A stretch of 57,569 nt of DNA. Source: an uncultured Methylococcaceae bacterium. Lineage in GTDB: Bacteria; Pseudomonadota; Gammaproteobacteria; Methylococcales; Methylomonadaceae. Each line of letters starts with the position of its first letter. The stretch's first letter is position 1. This document shows, in pieces, positions 8,706 through 18,604 of this stretch. The notes under the pieces were generated by a model. That model was not told where the DNA came from. It made no database searches and saw only the letters and a list, made by a program, of their open reading frames with translations. The stretch covers positions 1 to 57,569 of the forward strand of contig CAIYOW010000046.1 of NCBI GenBank assembly GCA_903927955.1. The letters run 5' to 3'. The position numbers were made by a program, and so were the translations under genes.

Positions 8706-9662
8706 ATGCAAATTGATGTGTTTAACGGTGATGCTGATGGTATTTGTGCCTTAGTGCAACTTCGCCTTGATCGGCCTGTCGAAGCACACTTGGTGACTGG
8801 CATCAAAAGAGACATTCAACTATTGGAAAAAATTTCCGCCCAGCCGGGTGACCAAATAACTGTGCTGGATATTTCCTTGGAAAAAAACCGCCCGGCCCTC
8901 GACCAAGTGTTAGCAATAGGCGCCAATGTTTTCTATGTAGACCATCACCAAGCCGGAAACATACCAGAACACCCTAACCTGACTGCCTTAATAGACACCG
9001 ACCCCAATACCTGCACCAGCTTGTTGGTCAACCAGTATTTGCAGGGCAAATACCTTGCTTGGGCCGTCACCGCCGCATTTGGCGACAACTTATTGGCGGT
9101 GGCCGAAACAGCCGCGCAACCCTTATGCTTATCCGAACAGCAACTCAAGCAACTGAAAATATTGGGTACCTGCATCAATTACAATGGCTATGGCGGCAGC
9201 CTATCGGACTTGCATTTTGCCCCCGATTCGCTGTATCGTGAACTGGCATCTTATGATTCGCCGTTTGATTTTATAGATGACAATGCCGCCATCCATCAAC
9301 AGTTGTTGGGTGGCTACGCTGAAGATATGCATTTGGCCCTGCAAATAAAACCCGAATACATAACTGCACATATCGCCGTGTTCATCCTGCCTGATGTGCC
9401 GTGGTCGCGCCGTATCAGCGGTGTCTTTGGTAATGAATTGGCTAATTTGCATCCTACCCGCGCCCATGCCGTGCTGAGCTTTACCGGACAGGGCGACTAC
9501 CAAATCAGTGTGCGCGCACCTTTGACCAATAACACCGGTGCTGATGAGTTATGCTCAGCTTTCCCTACCGGAGGCGGGCGGAAAAGTGCAGCGGGCATCA
9601 ATCATCTGCCAGTTGACCAGCTGGCGACATTCATTGCGGCTTTCGAACAAAAATACCCGTAA
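8706..9662 (+). CDS. DHH family phosphoesterase
   Basis: The 318-residue protein shows the metal-binding motifs of the DHH superfamily: NGDADG (D9, D11), VLDIS (D55) and YVDHH (D79-H80-H81). A DHHA1-like C-terminal motif, FPTGGGRKSAAG, carries Arg where GGGH is usual. DHH enzymes of the NrnA type hydrolyse short RNAs and 3'-phosphoadenosine-5'-phosphate (pAp) using Mn2+. The next gene, cysC, makes PAPS, whose use yields pAp, so a pAp phosphatase role is a reasonable inference. The 33-bp gap to cysC suggests one transcript. The ATG at 8706 is 18 nt from the AAGGAAA site. A nearer ATG at 8695 is out of frame and opens only a 19-codon frame. Confidence 0.85.
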   Translation: MQIDVFNGDADGICALVQLRLDRPVEAHLVTGIKRDIQLLEKISAQPGDQITVLDISLEKNRPALDQVLAIGANVFYVDHHQAGNIPEHPNLTALIDTDPNTCTSLLVNQYLQGKYLAWAVTAAFGDNLLAVAETAAQPLCLSEQQLKQLKILGTCINYNGYGGSLSDLHFAPDSLYRELASYDSPFDFIDDNAAIHQQLLGGYAEDMHLALQIKPEYITAHIAVFILPDVPWSRRISGVFGNELANLHPTRAHAVLSFTGQGDYQISVRAPLTNNTGADELCSAFPTGGGRKSAAGINHLPVDQLATFIAAFEQKYP

Positions 9663-9695
9663 TTTTCCTATCCCCGATCAGGTGTAAACTTCTAT

Positions 9696-10310
9696 ATGAC
9701 AAAAAGCTCCAATACCGTCTGGCATCACGCCACTGTCACCCGTGCCGATAGGGAGACATTGCATCAGCATAAAAGTGCCATCTTATGGTTTACTGGCTTG
9801 TCCGGTTCAGGAAAATCAACCTTGGCCCATGCTGTGGAAGATTACCTGCACAAAGCCGGTTGCACCACTTTTGTACTGGATGGTGACAACGTTCGCCACG
9901 GGCTGTGCAGTGATTTGGGCTTCAGCGATAACGACCGCGTTGAAAATATCAGGCGCATTGGTGAGTTGTCCAAATTAATGGTGGAAGCGGGCATCATCAC
10001 TTTAACAGCCTTTATATCCCCCTTCAGATCAGACCGTAATGCCGCCAGAAACTTAGTGCCGCATGGTGATTTTTTGGAAATTTATTGCCAGTGTCCTATC
10101 GAAACCTGCGAGCAGCGTGATGTAAAAGGACTGTACAAAAAAGCCCGCGCTGGTCATATCCCCCATTTCACCGGCATTGGCTCGCCTTATGAAGCACCGG
10201 ATCATCCAGAACTGATTATCGACACCCACGCACAATCATTGGCAGAAAGCGTCGATAGGGTGATCAACTTACTGGTTGATCGCGGCATGTTGGCGGCTCA
10301 GCCAAATTAA
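9696..10310 (+). CDS. cysC: Adenylylsulfate (APS) kinase
   Basis: CysC phosphorylates APS with ATP to give PAPS in cytoplasmic sulfate activation. The 204-residue protein is the normal length and has all family motifs: Walker A GLSGSGKS (34-41), DGDNVRHGL (substrate binding), the FISPFR segment, and a KARAG lid motif ([13 protein letters not shown]). It follows the DHH phosphoesterase by 33 bp. No sulfurylase (cysDN or sat) is in the window, so the APS source is encoded elsewhere. Confidence 0.96.
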   Translation: MTKSSNTVWHHATVTRADRETLHQHKSAILWFTGLSGSGKSTLAHAVEDYLHKAGCTTFVLDGDNVRHGLCSDLGFSDNDRVENIRRIGELSKLMVEAGIITLTAFISPFRSDRNAARNLVPHGDFLEIYCQCPIETCEQRDVKGLYKKARAGHIPHFTGIGSPYEAPDHPELIIDTHAQSLAESVDRVINLLVDRGMLAAQPN

Positions 10311-10331
10311 GCGACGCGCCCAACCGCTTTT

Positions 10332-11102
10332 TTAGCCGCTAAACTGGTCTTTCAAATGCCTAATAGCGGCAAACACCTCCGCCGCTGGCTTGCCTATGCC
10401 TGCACAGCTTTGTTGCACGGCTTGGTTATCTTCCCGTAAAAATGGATTGGTTGCCAGCTCTTCGGCTAAGGTGCTAGGTACGGTGGCCTGTCCGTTGGCA
10501 CGGCACTGATTGACTTGACGCATTTTTTCTTGTAGTGCCCGGTTATCCGGCTCTAGTGTCAAAGCGAAACGCCCGTTGCTCTGGCTATATTCATGGCTGC
10601 AATAAATGCGTGTTTCCGGCGGCAAGCACTTAAGCTTTTGCAAAGAAGCCCAAAGCTGCCCGGCAGTCCCTTCAAACAGGCGGCCACAGCCCATCACAAA
10701 TAATGTATCGCCACAAAACAACAGACCATCGTCAGCAAAATAATACACAATATGACCGCTGGTATGCCCCGGCGTGGCAATCACTTGGGCCTTGTGCTGG
10801 CCAATAGCAACAACATCATGCTCCACTACGTCTAGGTCAACATTCGGTATACGGTGCAGGTCTGAGGCGGCGGCGACCACCGTACAGCCCGTTTTGGCTT
10901 TTAGCGCGGCAATACCGCCGGTGTGGTCGCTATGGTGATGGGTTATCAGAATATGGCTCAATTGCCAGCCATATTTGCTTAACGCTGCCAAAACGGGCGG
11001 CGCAATGGCGGGGTCTACCACTGCGGTTTGCCCCGATTCACCATCATGCAGCAAATAAATATAATTGTCGGTTAAAGCGTGCAATTGGATAATGGTCAGC
11101 AT
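10332..11102 (-). CDS. gloB: Hydroxyacylglutathione hydrolase (glyoxalase II)
   Basis: GloB hydrolyses S-lactoylglutathione to lactate and glutathione, finishing methylglyoxal detoxification in the cytoplasm. The metallo-beta-lactamase metal motif THHHSDH lies at residues 54-60. Further ligands are seen in VIATPGHTSGH and LFCGDTLFVMGCGRLFEG. A C-terminal domain with TRIYCSHEYSQSN is typical of glyoxalase II. I chose ATG 11102 (256 aa, close to the usual 251-258) over an upstream in-frame start at 11156, which would overlap mgtC and add an unmatched N-terminus. It is the last gene of a minus-strand run starting at 14360. Confidence 0.95.
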   Translation of the reverse strand: MLTIIQLHALTDNYIYLLHDGESGQTAVVDPAIAPPVLAALSKYGWQLSHILITHHHSDHTGGIAALKAKTGCTVVAAASDLHRIPNVDLDVVEHDVVAIGQHKAQVIATPGHTSGHIVYYFADDGLLFCGDTLFVMGCGRLFEGTAGQLWASLQKLKCLPPETRIYCSHEYSQSNGRFALTLEPDNRALQEKMRQVNQCRANGQATVPSTLAEELATNPFLREDNQAVQQSCAGIGKPAAEVFAAIRHLKDQFSG

Positions 11103-11148
11103 AATAATAGCGTGTCGAAAAAAACTGCTCAGGGTTAAGGGGAGAGGC

Positions 11149-11865
11149 TCAATCAATGGTGCTAGGATTCCAAAAAGCTTGCGTGACGGATGATTGGGCC
11201 ATCAATTTTTCCACAATGGCATCCAATGCGTCCGAATCCACCGAAGTGGACAATAGCGTGGCAAAAATTTGCACCTCATTTTGCACAAAAGGGTGCAGGT
11301 CAAAATCACCAACCGGATAATTAGCTTCATCCAACAACAATTCCAACTGATCCATGGTCGCTTTTTGAAACTGCCGGTCACAGATCACACAGACACAATA
11401 AGTGACTTCGCTGGCGGTGTCATCAATTGGCTGGCGATTAATGATATTGACCAACGGCCTCAACAAAGTGTTCCCCGCCAACACAAAACCAGCAGCCAGT
11501 GTTGCTTCCAGTATCAAGTCCGCACTGGCACAAGCCCCGACCGCCGCCGCACCCCACAGCGTTGCTGCCGTGTTAAGCCCGCGTATATTGCCGTCACCTT
11601 TCATAATCACACCGGCACCCAAAAAACCAATGCCGGACACCACATAAGCAGCCACATGCACCGCTCCGGCATGACCATCTAAGCGGTTCGCCATATCAAC
11701 AAACACCGCTGCTCCCACCGCAACCAGCACATTTGTCCGCAGTCCCGCCGTCCGTTGCCGGTATTGGCGCTCCAAACCAATCAAACCACCCAACACAAAG
11801 GCCGTAGACAGGCTGATAAAAGTATCAAGTAAGGAGACAACATTAATGTTTTGAAAGGTTTCCAT
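11149..11865 (-). CDS. MgtC/SapB family inner membrane protein
   Basis: The 238-residue protein has the MgtC signature: an N-terminal hydrophobic helix, GLIGLERQYRQRTAGLRTN, then SGIGFLGAGVIMKGDG and NIRGLNTAATLW. Four or five helices are followed by a soluble C-terminal domain of about 90 residues. MgtC proteins support growth at low Mg2+ and within host cells and are reported to act on membrane energetics; they are not Mg2+ pumps. It starts 5 bp after the lipoprotein gene stops, with no clear ribosome site of its own, suggesting translational coupling. gloB follows 46 bp later. Confidence 0.92.
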   Translation of the reverse strand: METFQNINVVSLLDTFISLSTAFVLGGLIGLERQYRQRTAGLRTNVLVAVGAAVFVDMANRLDGHAGAVHVAAYVVSGIGFLGAGVIMKGDGNIRGLNTAATLWGAAAVGACASADLILEATLAAGFVLAGNTLLRPLVNIINRQPIDDTASEVTYCVCVICDRQFQKATMDQLELLLDEANYPVGDFDLHPFVQNEVQIFATLLSTSVDSDALDAIVEKLMAQSSVTQAFWNPSTID

Positions 11866-11870
11866 AGTTG

Positions 11871-12440
11871 TTATTGCCCAACCGCTTTTAAAAACCCCTG
11901 AATATAAGCTGCAGGCAAGTCAATTGCTTCGTAAGCTTGCGAAGGTGACTGTAACACCAAGTTCAACCCCGTCAGGCGCGCCCGTTGCAAATCGCTGGCT
12001 GATAAATCCAAGGCAAATTGGTCTTGGTAAAGGCACGACGAAATTAAGTTGTTAAACAGCTGGCAACGTTCCGCAAAATGTTGTAGCGGGCTTAAAGTAC
12101 GGGTTGACTGGTCAGCAAACTTGGCCAGCTCATAATGCCGCAGATTGCCGCCATAATTTGCTTGTACCAGCAAGCGGAAGGCGCTGTCTTGGCTTTCTGG
12201 GTGTTCGGTCGCCAGTAAATGATACTTGAGGGTGTCGTAACCAAAGAATAAGGTGCGGTACTGGCTGCTATATAAATCCGGTGCGTGCCATAAAAAACCT
12301 TGAGCATTAGTTTGCGGGCTACGCGCAACGCGCCCAGCTATCTCATCGGCAGACTGCTCCCTGATATTGTCGGCGCAACTGCACAACAGCATCATCAGAC
12401 ATAATCCATCAATTAAGTGCTGGACAGAAAATGTTCTCAT
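11871..12440 (-). CDS. Hypothetical lipoprotein
   Basis: With the start at ATG 12440 the 189-residue protein opens with a basic MR, a hydrophobic stretch and a lipobox (LLCSC), so it should be lipid-anchored in the envelope. An upstream frame start (12518) would bury the signal and overlap the previous gene. The mature part is acidic-polar without a recognised domain; several Cys (SSCLYQ, RCQLF) could form disulfides. It lies 49 bp after a small membrane protein gene and 5 bp before the MgtC family gene, so it probably belongs to the same transcript. Confidence 0.75.
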   Translation of the reverse strand: MRTFSVQHLIDGLCLMMLLCSCADNIREQSADEIAGRVARSPQTNAQGFLWHAPDLYSSQYRTLFFGYDTLKYHLLATEHPESQDSAFRLLVQANYGGNLRHYELAKFADQSTRTLSPLQHFAERCQLFNNLISSCLYQDQFALDLSASDLQRARLTGLNLVLQSPSQAYEAIDLPAAYIQGFLKAVGQ

Positions 12441-12489
12441 TGCTTTGCTCCAAAAATAATACCAGCCCAGCCTTAAATGTCTTGCGGGG

Positions 12490-12834
12490 TTACCTGCCGC
12501 GCGGCGACAACAGCACAAACATCAGAAAAATAATCACCAGCACAGGCCAGAAGAAAGGCGCGACCAGAAAAACCATCAATAAGGCAAAAAACAGCACTGC
12601 CAAAAATAACACCAACCCCACACCAAAAAACAACAAGACCGCCACTGCACCACTGATGGCAATCACCGCTAAGGCACTGGGCAAGGCGGCAAAGCGGATG
12701 ATAGGGTTGTCTATTGGCTGCCCGTTCATCATTAGCTGAAAAACCCCCACATCGGGATGAAACAAATAACTCAACAGGGCAATCACAACCCCCATAGCAA
12801 ACACAGTGGTGATCAGCGGATAATGCGGTTTCAT
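12490..12834 (-). CDS. Small multi-helix inner membrane protein
   Basis: The 114-residue product is almost wholly hydrophobic. One helix follows MKPHYPL, another lies around FAALPSALAVIAISGAVAV, and a long hydrophobic run ends in a basic SPRGR tail; three or four membrane passes are likely. ATG 12834 is preferred because GGAGAA lies just upstream; an in-frame ATG at 12849 would put that site inside the gene. I do not recognise the family. It lies 44 bp after the outer membrane efflux gene. Confidence 0.7.
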   Translation of the reverse strand: MKPHYPLITTVFAMGVVIALLSYLFHPDVGVFQLMMNGQPIDNPIIRFAALPSALAVIAISGAVAVLLFFGVGLVLFLAVLFFALLMVFLVAPFFWPVLVIIFLMFVLLSPRGR

Positions 12835-12878
12835 GTCGGGTTCTCCCAAGGAATCAAATACAAGGTGCTGGCATTTTT

Positions 12879-14360
12879 TTATGGTACAGGGAACGGCAAG
12901 GCGTCCGTCCAGTGGCTATTACCCGTTGCCGCATCACGGTTTGGCAACTGGCTATTATCCCACCCGCCGCCCAACGCTTTGACCAACAGCACCGCATAAT
13001 TGAAACGCTCGCCCAACACCGTCACGGCAGATTGTTCATTACTGAACACTGTAGTTTGTGCGGTCAGCACATTCAAATAACCCACAGTGCCCGCTTGGTA
13101 CTGGTTTTCGGTGATGGTCAGGGCTGCTTGCGCGGTTTGCACCGCATGGTTTAAAGATTGCCCTTCTTCAGCCAAGACCCGCAACGCAGACAAATTATCC
13201 TCCACTTCCTGAAAGCCGGTCAGCACCGTTTGCTGGTATTGCGCGGCACTGACATCAAAACTGTCGATGGACTGTTTCAGTGCGGCATTGTGGGCGCCGC
13301 CATCCAATAAGGTCAAGGCCCCCGCTGCAGGGCCAATAGCCCAATATCGGCTGGCAGTGGAAAACAAGCTGGACAACACCCCCGTCTGCCAGCCATTGCT
13401 GGCCGATAAGGTCAGGGTGGGAAAATAAGCCGCTTTGGCGACACCTATTCTGGCATTGGCAGAAGCCACCAGCCGTTCGGCATTGGCAATATCAGGCCGC
13501 CGCTCCAGCAGAGTTGAAGGAACGCCAACCGGCACAGCAGGTGGTTCATGGGGCAGCGGGGTAAGTGGCAAATTCAGTTCGGCGGGCGTTTTACCGATTA
13601 ATACCGCAATGGCATGTTCCATTTGCGCACGTTGCACACCTAAACTCTGCGCTTGCGCCTTGACAGAAGCCAATTGTGTTTCCGCTTGAGCCACATCGCT
13701 GCGTGCAGCAACCCCCACCGCATAGCGGTTTAATGTCATAGCCAACGTTTTTTGGTAGGCAGCCACTGTTTTTTCCAGCACTTGCTTCTGGGTATCCAAG
13801 GTCAGCAGCTGAAAATAATCCTGCGCCAAGGTCGCTTGGGTTGATAAGCGCAACACTTGCAAGGTGGCAGCACTGGCTTGGGCGCTGGCTACATTGGCCT
13901 CAACTTGTCGCCGCACACTGCCCCAAAAATCCGGCTCCCAAGCAATATTCAACACTGCACCGAACAAGTTACGTACTCCCGCCACCGCCACGCTTTGCCC
14001 AGAAGCCGCCTTAAAACGGTTAGTGGTGGTGTTCAGTCCGACGGTCGGCAAATAAGCAGCCCGCGCCGATTGCGCCAAATGCTGGGCCAGGCGGTATTGC
14101 GCCTCCGCCATGGCTAGTGAAAAATTTTTGCCTACCACTTGCTCTTCTAATGCATTCAGCTGCTGATCACCGAAGATTTCCCACCATTTTCCAGGTAGTT
14201 TGTCATCCTTCGGTTGCGCCTGCCGCCAACCTTTCAACTCTTTAAACTCGGCGGGTACATTGTCGGTTTTGGGGCGTGCATAATCACGACCCATCACACA
14301 ACCGGACAGGAGGGCAACCAGTAAAACCATAGTCCACAAAGCAAAAAAACGGGTTAGCAT
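12879..14360 (-). CDS. Outer membrane efflux lipoprotein, NodT/TolC family
   Basis: The 493-residue protein has a lipoprotein signal (VLLVALLSGC) and two long OEP repeats of coiled-coil helices (SLAMAEAQYRLAQHLAQSAR; AETQLASVKAQAQSLGVQRA), the pattern of TolC-like outer membrane channels for tripartite efflux. RPDIANAERLVASANARIG is the conserved second-half motif. I chose ATG 14360; a GTG two codons earlier is possible. No adaptor or pump gene is next to it. The RND adaptor and pump at 53616-57569 lack an outer membrane partner in this window, but pairing over 39 kb is only a possibility. It heads the five-gene minus-strand run. Confidence 0.92.
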   Translation of the reverse strand: MLTRFFALWTMVLLVALLSGCVMGRDYARPKTDNVPAEFKELKGWRQAQPKDDKLPGKWWEIFGDQQLNALEEQVVGKNFSLAMAEAQYRLAQHLAQSARAAYLPTVGLNTTTNRFKAASGQSVAVAGVRNLFGAVLNIAWEPDFWGSVRRQVEANVASAQASAATLQVLRLSTQATLAQDYFQLLTLDTQKQVLEKTVAAYQKTLAMTLNRYAVGVAARSDVAQAETQLASVKAQAQSLGVQRAQMEHAIAVLIGKTPAELNLPLTPLPHEPPAVPVGVPSTLLERRPDIANAERLVASANARIGVAKAAYFPTLTLSASNGWQTGVLSSLFSTASRYWAIGPAAGALTLLDGGAHNAALKQSIDSFDVSAAQYQQTVLTGFQEVEDNLSALRVLAEEGQSLNHAVQTAQAALTITENQYQAGTVGYLNVLTAQTTVFSNEQSAVTVLGERFNYAVLLVKALGGGWDNSQLPNRDAATGNSHWTDALPFPVP

Positions 14361-14695
14361 GAACACCTAAGCAATTGGGTAGAAAGAACTGCATGAGCGG
14401 GTCATGCCCGCAATATTCGCAGCTGCATAGGTTGTTTGCTGCATGACCCGCATCTACAATTCATCTTAGAGTGACAGCCTATGCCCTCTATTTTATAGCA
14501 AATGACGGATTTAACCTATGGTGGCCGAACAAGACGGTTACTCGGGCTTTTAACTTTGCTGTCCAGAGAGGTATATTCCACCGGTCATTAGTTTAATTAT
14601 TTACATATCAATAATTTATATTTCATTATGGACGAATAAGAGCCGATTATGTGATAATCAAAAACCATTCTTATAAATCTAATAAAAATTAAATC
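14361..14695. promoter_or_regulatory. Divergent intergenic region with triple GCATGA inverted repeat
   Basis: GCGGGTCATGC (14397-14407) and GCATGACCCGC (14441-14451) form a perfect 11-bp inverted repeat 33 bp apart. The left copy is itself nested in a short hairpin, GCATGA-GCGGG-TCATGC (14391-14407). The repeats lie 30-90 bp upstream of the efflux gene start, where a dimeric regulator could bind. The rest, AT-rich toward 14640-14690, probably holds the promoter for the gene at 14696; I saw no clear consensus. Confidence 0.5.
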
Positions 14696-16222
14696 ATGGC
14701 ACTTAAAAAATATTGGCTTATTCCGGCAAATACCTGGCTAGTGGTGATTTTGTTATTTTATGTGGCATTGTGGTCAATGTGTCCACAAGAATTTATACCT
14801 TCCGACCCTTGGTACTATTCAAAGCGGTCATTTGCCCTTACCCAAGGGCTTGGCTTCGGCGACAATTATATATTTAGCCATCGGCTAGGTGTTACCGTGC
14901 CGGTAGCGTTCATTTATTCGCTTTTGGGAGCGGATATTCTGACCACCAATTTGTGGCCCTTGTGCACGGCACTGATGGTGATTGTGATTGTATGGCTTGC
15001 GCTGCCCGACAACAAAAGCAAAATTATTGGTGCGTTGTTGTGCCTTACTAGTGTTCCTCTGTTAAAAAACTCGGTGACATTGTTCCCTGATCTGATCGCC
15101 ACGCCCTTTATGGCATTTTCTTCTTTAATGCTGTTTAGAAGAAAGCAATGGATTATAGGCAAGGGTTTTGGGATGGCGATACCGCCATTGCTTGCAATAT
15201 TTGGCCTGTTTTTTGCATTTTTATCTAAGGAGAGTGCTTACTGGGTGTTGCCTTTGTGGTTTTTCGCGCTATTTTCAGATCGTAAAGACCCTGACTTTGC
15301 TTTGTTGCAGCGCCGGTTTTATTGGCCGGTATTATTTGCGGGTGCTATTCTGGGAGCATCTTACTTAGTATTTTGCCAATTTGTTTGGGGTAGTCCGTTG
15401 GCGCATTTTCAGGCCGTCCAGAATTTGACAGGCGCACATCAATGGTCATGGGATAAGGCCACTGCAGCAGCTTTTGCCAAGCGTCTGACCATTGAACCTA
15501 TTATTCTGTTTATTAGGCAATACGGTGGAATATTGTCAATGACACTGTTAGGCGGGCTGATCGCCCCCAAGTCCATCAAACCTTGGGTGTATTATGTCAT
15601 TTGCTGTGTTATGTTTTTCTGGTTTGGTTCCACCAGTTTTACCCGCTACGAGCCAATGCCCTTGTTTGATCGTATGACCATACCAGCATTGCCCGGTTTT
15701 TATATATTGGCGGCCTACGCCTTGGCAAATATTTCCATTCCCTCTGACCGCAAGTTTATAAAGTTGTTGTGCCCTGTTTTGCTTTTGTTTGGTTTGTCCG
15801 GTATTCCCTTTTTTGAATATTTAAATTCTTGGAAGCATGAGGAGTTGCTGGAAACCAAAGCGATGTCAATTGTGCAGAAAGAGGTTGTGTTGCATCCTAA
15901 CCAAAAATATTTGCTTATTGCTTCGGATAAGCGAAGCCCAGAGTCTATGGCCTTCTATTTTGGCATGAAGTACCCGGATAATTTCAAGGTGGTGTATGGG
16001 GTTGATCTCACCGAGCAATTGCTTGCCGATGATATTAAAGAAGCTTTTTTGTTTATTAGCATCCAGCGGTCGAAATATCTTGAATCACAATACCATGAGC
16101 CTAATATTGATAAGGAAATCTATCGGCTGGCTCTTACGCCGCTATTCCAGTCAGATGAGGTGGTGCTGTTTAAAACCAGCGATAAGGCGCAGCTAAAAAC
16201 GCTGATGCAGCGGGGCGATTAG
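14696..16222 (+). CDS. Polytopic membrane protein, probable GT-C type glycosyltransferase
   Basis: The 508-residue protein has about ten hydrophobic helices in its first 370 residues and a soluble C-terminal part. An acidic loop soon after the first helix (IPSDPWYYSKRSF) and the LFPDLIATPFM segment fit the dolichyl/undecaprenyl-phosphate-dependent GT-C fold, in which loop acidic residues bind the metal or catalyse transfer. Similarity is at fold level only; sugar and acceptor are unknown. Upstream sequence is AT rich, and base composition is lower in GC than its neighbours, so horizontal origin is possible. It is monocistronic and converges on metG. Confidence 0.65.
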   Translation: MALKKYWLIPANTWLVVILLFYVALWSMCPQEFIPSDPWYYSKRSFALTQGLGFGDNYIFSHRLGVTVPVAFIYSLLGADILTTNLWPLCTALMVIVIVWLALPDNKSKIIGALLCLTSVPLLKNSVTLFPDLIATPFMAFSSLMLFRRKQWIIGKGFGMAIPPLLAIFGLFFAFLSKESAYWVLPLWFFALFSDRKDPDFALLQRRFYWPVLFAGAILGASYLVFCQFVWGSPLAHFQAVQNLTGAHQWSWDKATAAAFAKRLTIEPIILFIRQYGGILSMTLLGGLIAPKSIKPWVYYVICCVMFFWFGSTSFTRYEPMPLFDRMTIPALPGFYILAAYALANISIPSDRKFIKLLCPVLLLFGLSGIPFFEYLNSWKHEELLETKAMSIVQKEVVLHPNQKYLLIASDKRSPESMAFYFGMKYPDNFKVVYGVDLTEQLLADDIKEAFLFISIQRSKYLESQYHEPNIDKEIYRLALTPLFQSDEVVLFKTSDKAQLKTLMQRGD

Positions 16223-16283
16223 CTGGGTCAAGCACAGTTGTCGACGTGCTAGGGGTCTTTAGTCAAGGGGTAGAAGGAGCATT

Positions 16284-16314
16284 GAAGGCACATCGCGCGT
16301 GGCTTCGCGCCTTC
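16284..16314. terminator. Imperfect hairpin between convergent genes
   Basis: GAAGGC (16284-16289) pairs with GCCTTC (16309-16314), with additional CGCG pairing inside. It lies between the 3' ends of the GT-C-like gene and metG. There is no good T-tract, so it may instead be a REP-like palindrome. Confidence 0.45.
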
Positions 16315-16335
16315 CCATCCTACATTTTTGCCCCT

Positions 16336-18408
16336 TTAATTCACCCGTAACCCCGCCGTCGCCCCACTATCAGGACTAAGCAGCCAAATATCCTTACCCC
16401 CCGGCCCTGCCGCCAACACCATGCCTTCAGAGACACCAAAGCGCATTTTTCGGGGGGCAAGGTTGGCAATCACTAAAGTCAAGCGGCCTTCCAAATCTTG
16501 CGGTTGATAGGCTGATCTGATGCCAGAAAAAATGTTACGGGTTTCGCTGCCAATATCTATCGTCAACTGCAATAATTTGTCAGAGCCTTCGACATAACCG
16601 GCCTTCAGAATTTTGCCGATACGCAAATCCAGTTTGGCAAAATCGCTAAAATCAATAGTGTCGGCAATCGGTTCAAAAATGGCTTCAAAATGCTCGTGGC
16701 TAGGTTCAGCAACGGGCAGGTCTTGGCTGACAGCAGGGCTGGCACTGACGGCAGGGGTTTTTTCCAGATTTTCTTTCGATGCCTCGATAATAGCGGCGAT
16801 TTTGTCGCTATCCACGCGGGTCATCAATGGCTTGAAGTCATTAATAGAGTGTGCCAACAACGGTTCCAGCGTGTTAATCCAGCCCGGCGCAGTAGTATTT
16901 AAAAAGCTTTCCGCTTCGCTGGACAAGGTGGGCAATACCGGTTTTAAATACGCAGCCAAGACTCGGAACAGATTAAGTCCCATGCTGCAAATGTCCTGCA
17001 ATGCCGCTTCTTGGCCTGCTTCTTTAGCCAGCAACCACGGTTTTTTGTCATCTATATATTGGTTGGCTTTGTCGGCCAATGCCATAATTTCGCGCATCGC
17101 CTTGCCGTATTCGCGGCTTTCGTAACTATGGGCAATGCTAGCGTTGGCATTGATAAATTCAGCCCATAGCGCCGGTTCGGCAAATTGGGCGGACAACACA
17201 TTGTTAAAACGCTTGGCGATAAAACCGCTGCAACGGCTGGCGATATTGACCACTTTGCCCACCAAGTCAGCGTTGACGCGCTGGCTGAAGTCATCAAAAT
17301 TCAGATCAATGTCATCAACACCACCGTTGAGCTTGGCGGCAAAATAATAGCGCAGGTATTCGGGGTTGAGATGCTCCAGATAGGTGCGGGCGGCGATGAA
17401 AGTGCCGCGTGATTTGGACATTTTTTCGCCGTTCACCGTCAAAAATCCGTGCGCGTAAATGGCGCTGGGAGTCCGTAACTGAGCACCGCTGAGCATAGCA
17501 GGCCAAAACAAGGCGTGGAAATAGATAATGTCTTTGCCAATAAAATGGTACAGTTCGGTTGTGCTGTCTTTGGCCCAATATTCATCAAAATCAAGCCCCT
17601 GCTTGTCACACAGATTTTTAAAACTGGCCATATAGCCAATTGGCGCGTCCAGCCAAACGTAGAAAAATTTGCCTGGTGCGTCGGGGATTTCAAAGCCAAA
17701 ATAAGGTGCGTCGCGGGAAATGTCCCATTGTTGCAAACCGCTTTGCAGCCATTCCGCCAGCTTGTTGGTCACTTCAGTTTGCAAATGGCCGGCATTAGTC
17801 CATGCCGCCAGCATGTCGGCAAAATTGGCCAGATCGAAAAAGTAATGCACCGAATCTTTTTCTATCGGTTTTTCACCCGACAACGCCGACACGGCATTTT
17901 TTAAATCGGTGGGTGAGTAGGTCGCCCCGCACACTTCGCAACCGTCACCGTATTGGTCAACCGCACCACATTTTGGACAATCACCTTTAATGAAGCGGTC
18001 AGGCAAGAACATTTCTTTAACAGGGTCGAACGCTTGGGTGATGGTGCGTGAGCTGATATGCCCCGCTGCTTTTAATTGGCTGTACATCATCACCGCCAAA
18101 GCGCGGTTTTCTTCGGAATGGGTGCTATGGTAGTTGTCAAAAGCCACGCCAAACTCGCAAAAATCGGCGTAGTGTTGCGTCCAAACACTGGCAATTAGGG
18201 CTTCTGGGGTGATGCCTTCCTTATAAGCGCGCAACATGATCGGTGTGCCGTGGGTGTCGTCGGCGCAAACGTAATAGCACTGGTTGCCACGTTGTTTTTG
18301 GAAACGCACCCATATATCGGTTTGGATGTATTCCACCAAATGGCCTAGATGAATGGGGCCGTTGGCATAGGGCAGAGCACTGGTTACGAGGATTTTTCTT
18401 TGGGTCAT
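16336..18408 (-). CDS. metG: Methionyl-tRNA synthetase
   Basis: MetG charges tRNA-Met in the cytoplasm. The 690-residue protein has the HIGH motif as HLGH (20-23) inside [17 protein letters not shown] at 329-333, and a four-Cys zinc knuckle ([18 protein letters not shown]). A C-terminal EMAPII-like tRNA-binding domain begins at [11 protein letters not shown]. Length fits the class with the dimerising extension. ATG 18408 begins [10 protein letters not shown], matching the family; an in-frame TTG at 18432 is less likely. It is divergent from mrp, with about 200 bp for two promoters. Confidence 0.97.
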   Translation of the reverse strand: MTQRKILVTSALPYANGPIHLGHLVEYIQTDIWVRFQKQRGNQCYYVCADDTHGTPIMLRAYKEGITPEALIASVWTQHYADFCEFGVAFDNYHSTHSEENRALAVMMYSQLKAAGHISSRTITQAFDPVKEMFLPDRFIKGDCPKCGAVDQYGDGCEVCGATYSPTDLKNAVSALSGEKPIEKDSVHYFFDLANFADMLAAWTNAGHLQTEVTNKLAEWLQSGLQQWDISRDAPYFGFEIPDAPGKFFYVWLDAPIGYMASFKNLCDKQGLDFDEYWAKDSTTELYHFIGKDIIYFHALFWPAMLSGAQLRTPSAIYAHGFLTVNGEKMSKSRGTFIAARTYLEHLNPEYLRYYFAAKLNGGVDDIDLNFDDFSQRVNADLVGKVVNIASRCSGFIAKRFNNVLSAQFAEPALWAEFINANASIAHSYESREYGKAMREIMALADKANQYIDDKKPWLLAKEAGQEAALQDICSMGLNLFRVLAAYLKPVLPTLSSEAESFLNTTAPGWINTLEPLLAHSINDFKPLMTRVDSDKIAAIIEASKENLEKTPAVSASPAVSQDLPVAEPSHEHFEAIFEPIADTIDFSDFAKLDLRIGKILKAGYVEGSDKLLQLTIDIGSETRNIFSGIRSAYQPQDLEGRLTLVIANLAPRKMRFGVSEGMVLAAGPGGKDIWLLSPDSGATAGLRVN

Positions 18409-18604
18409 GGCACTTTTGGGGCAAATGGACAAAAAATAGGCTTTATTATGTCATAAAAAGGCTGCTTAATAGGCTACAGGCGATGAATCAAATGAATCAG
18501 TTGAAAAATAACAGCAGGACTTATATCCTGAAACAAATCCTACCAACTGTTGCAGTTAACAGTCGGTGTATTTATCTTTTAGGAAACACATTAGGGAACA
18601 AACC

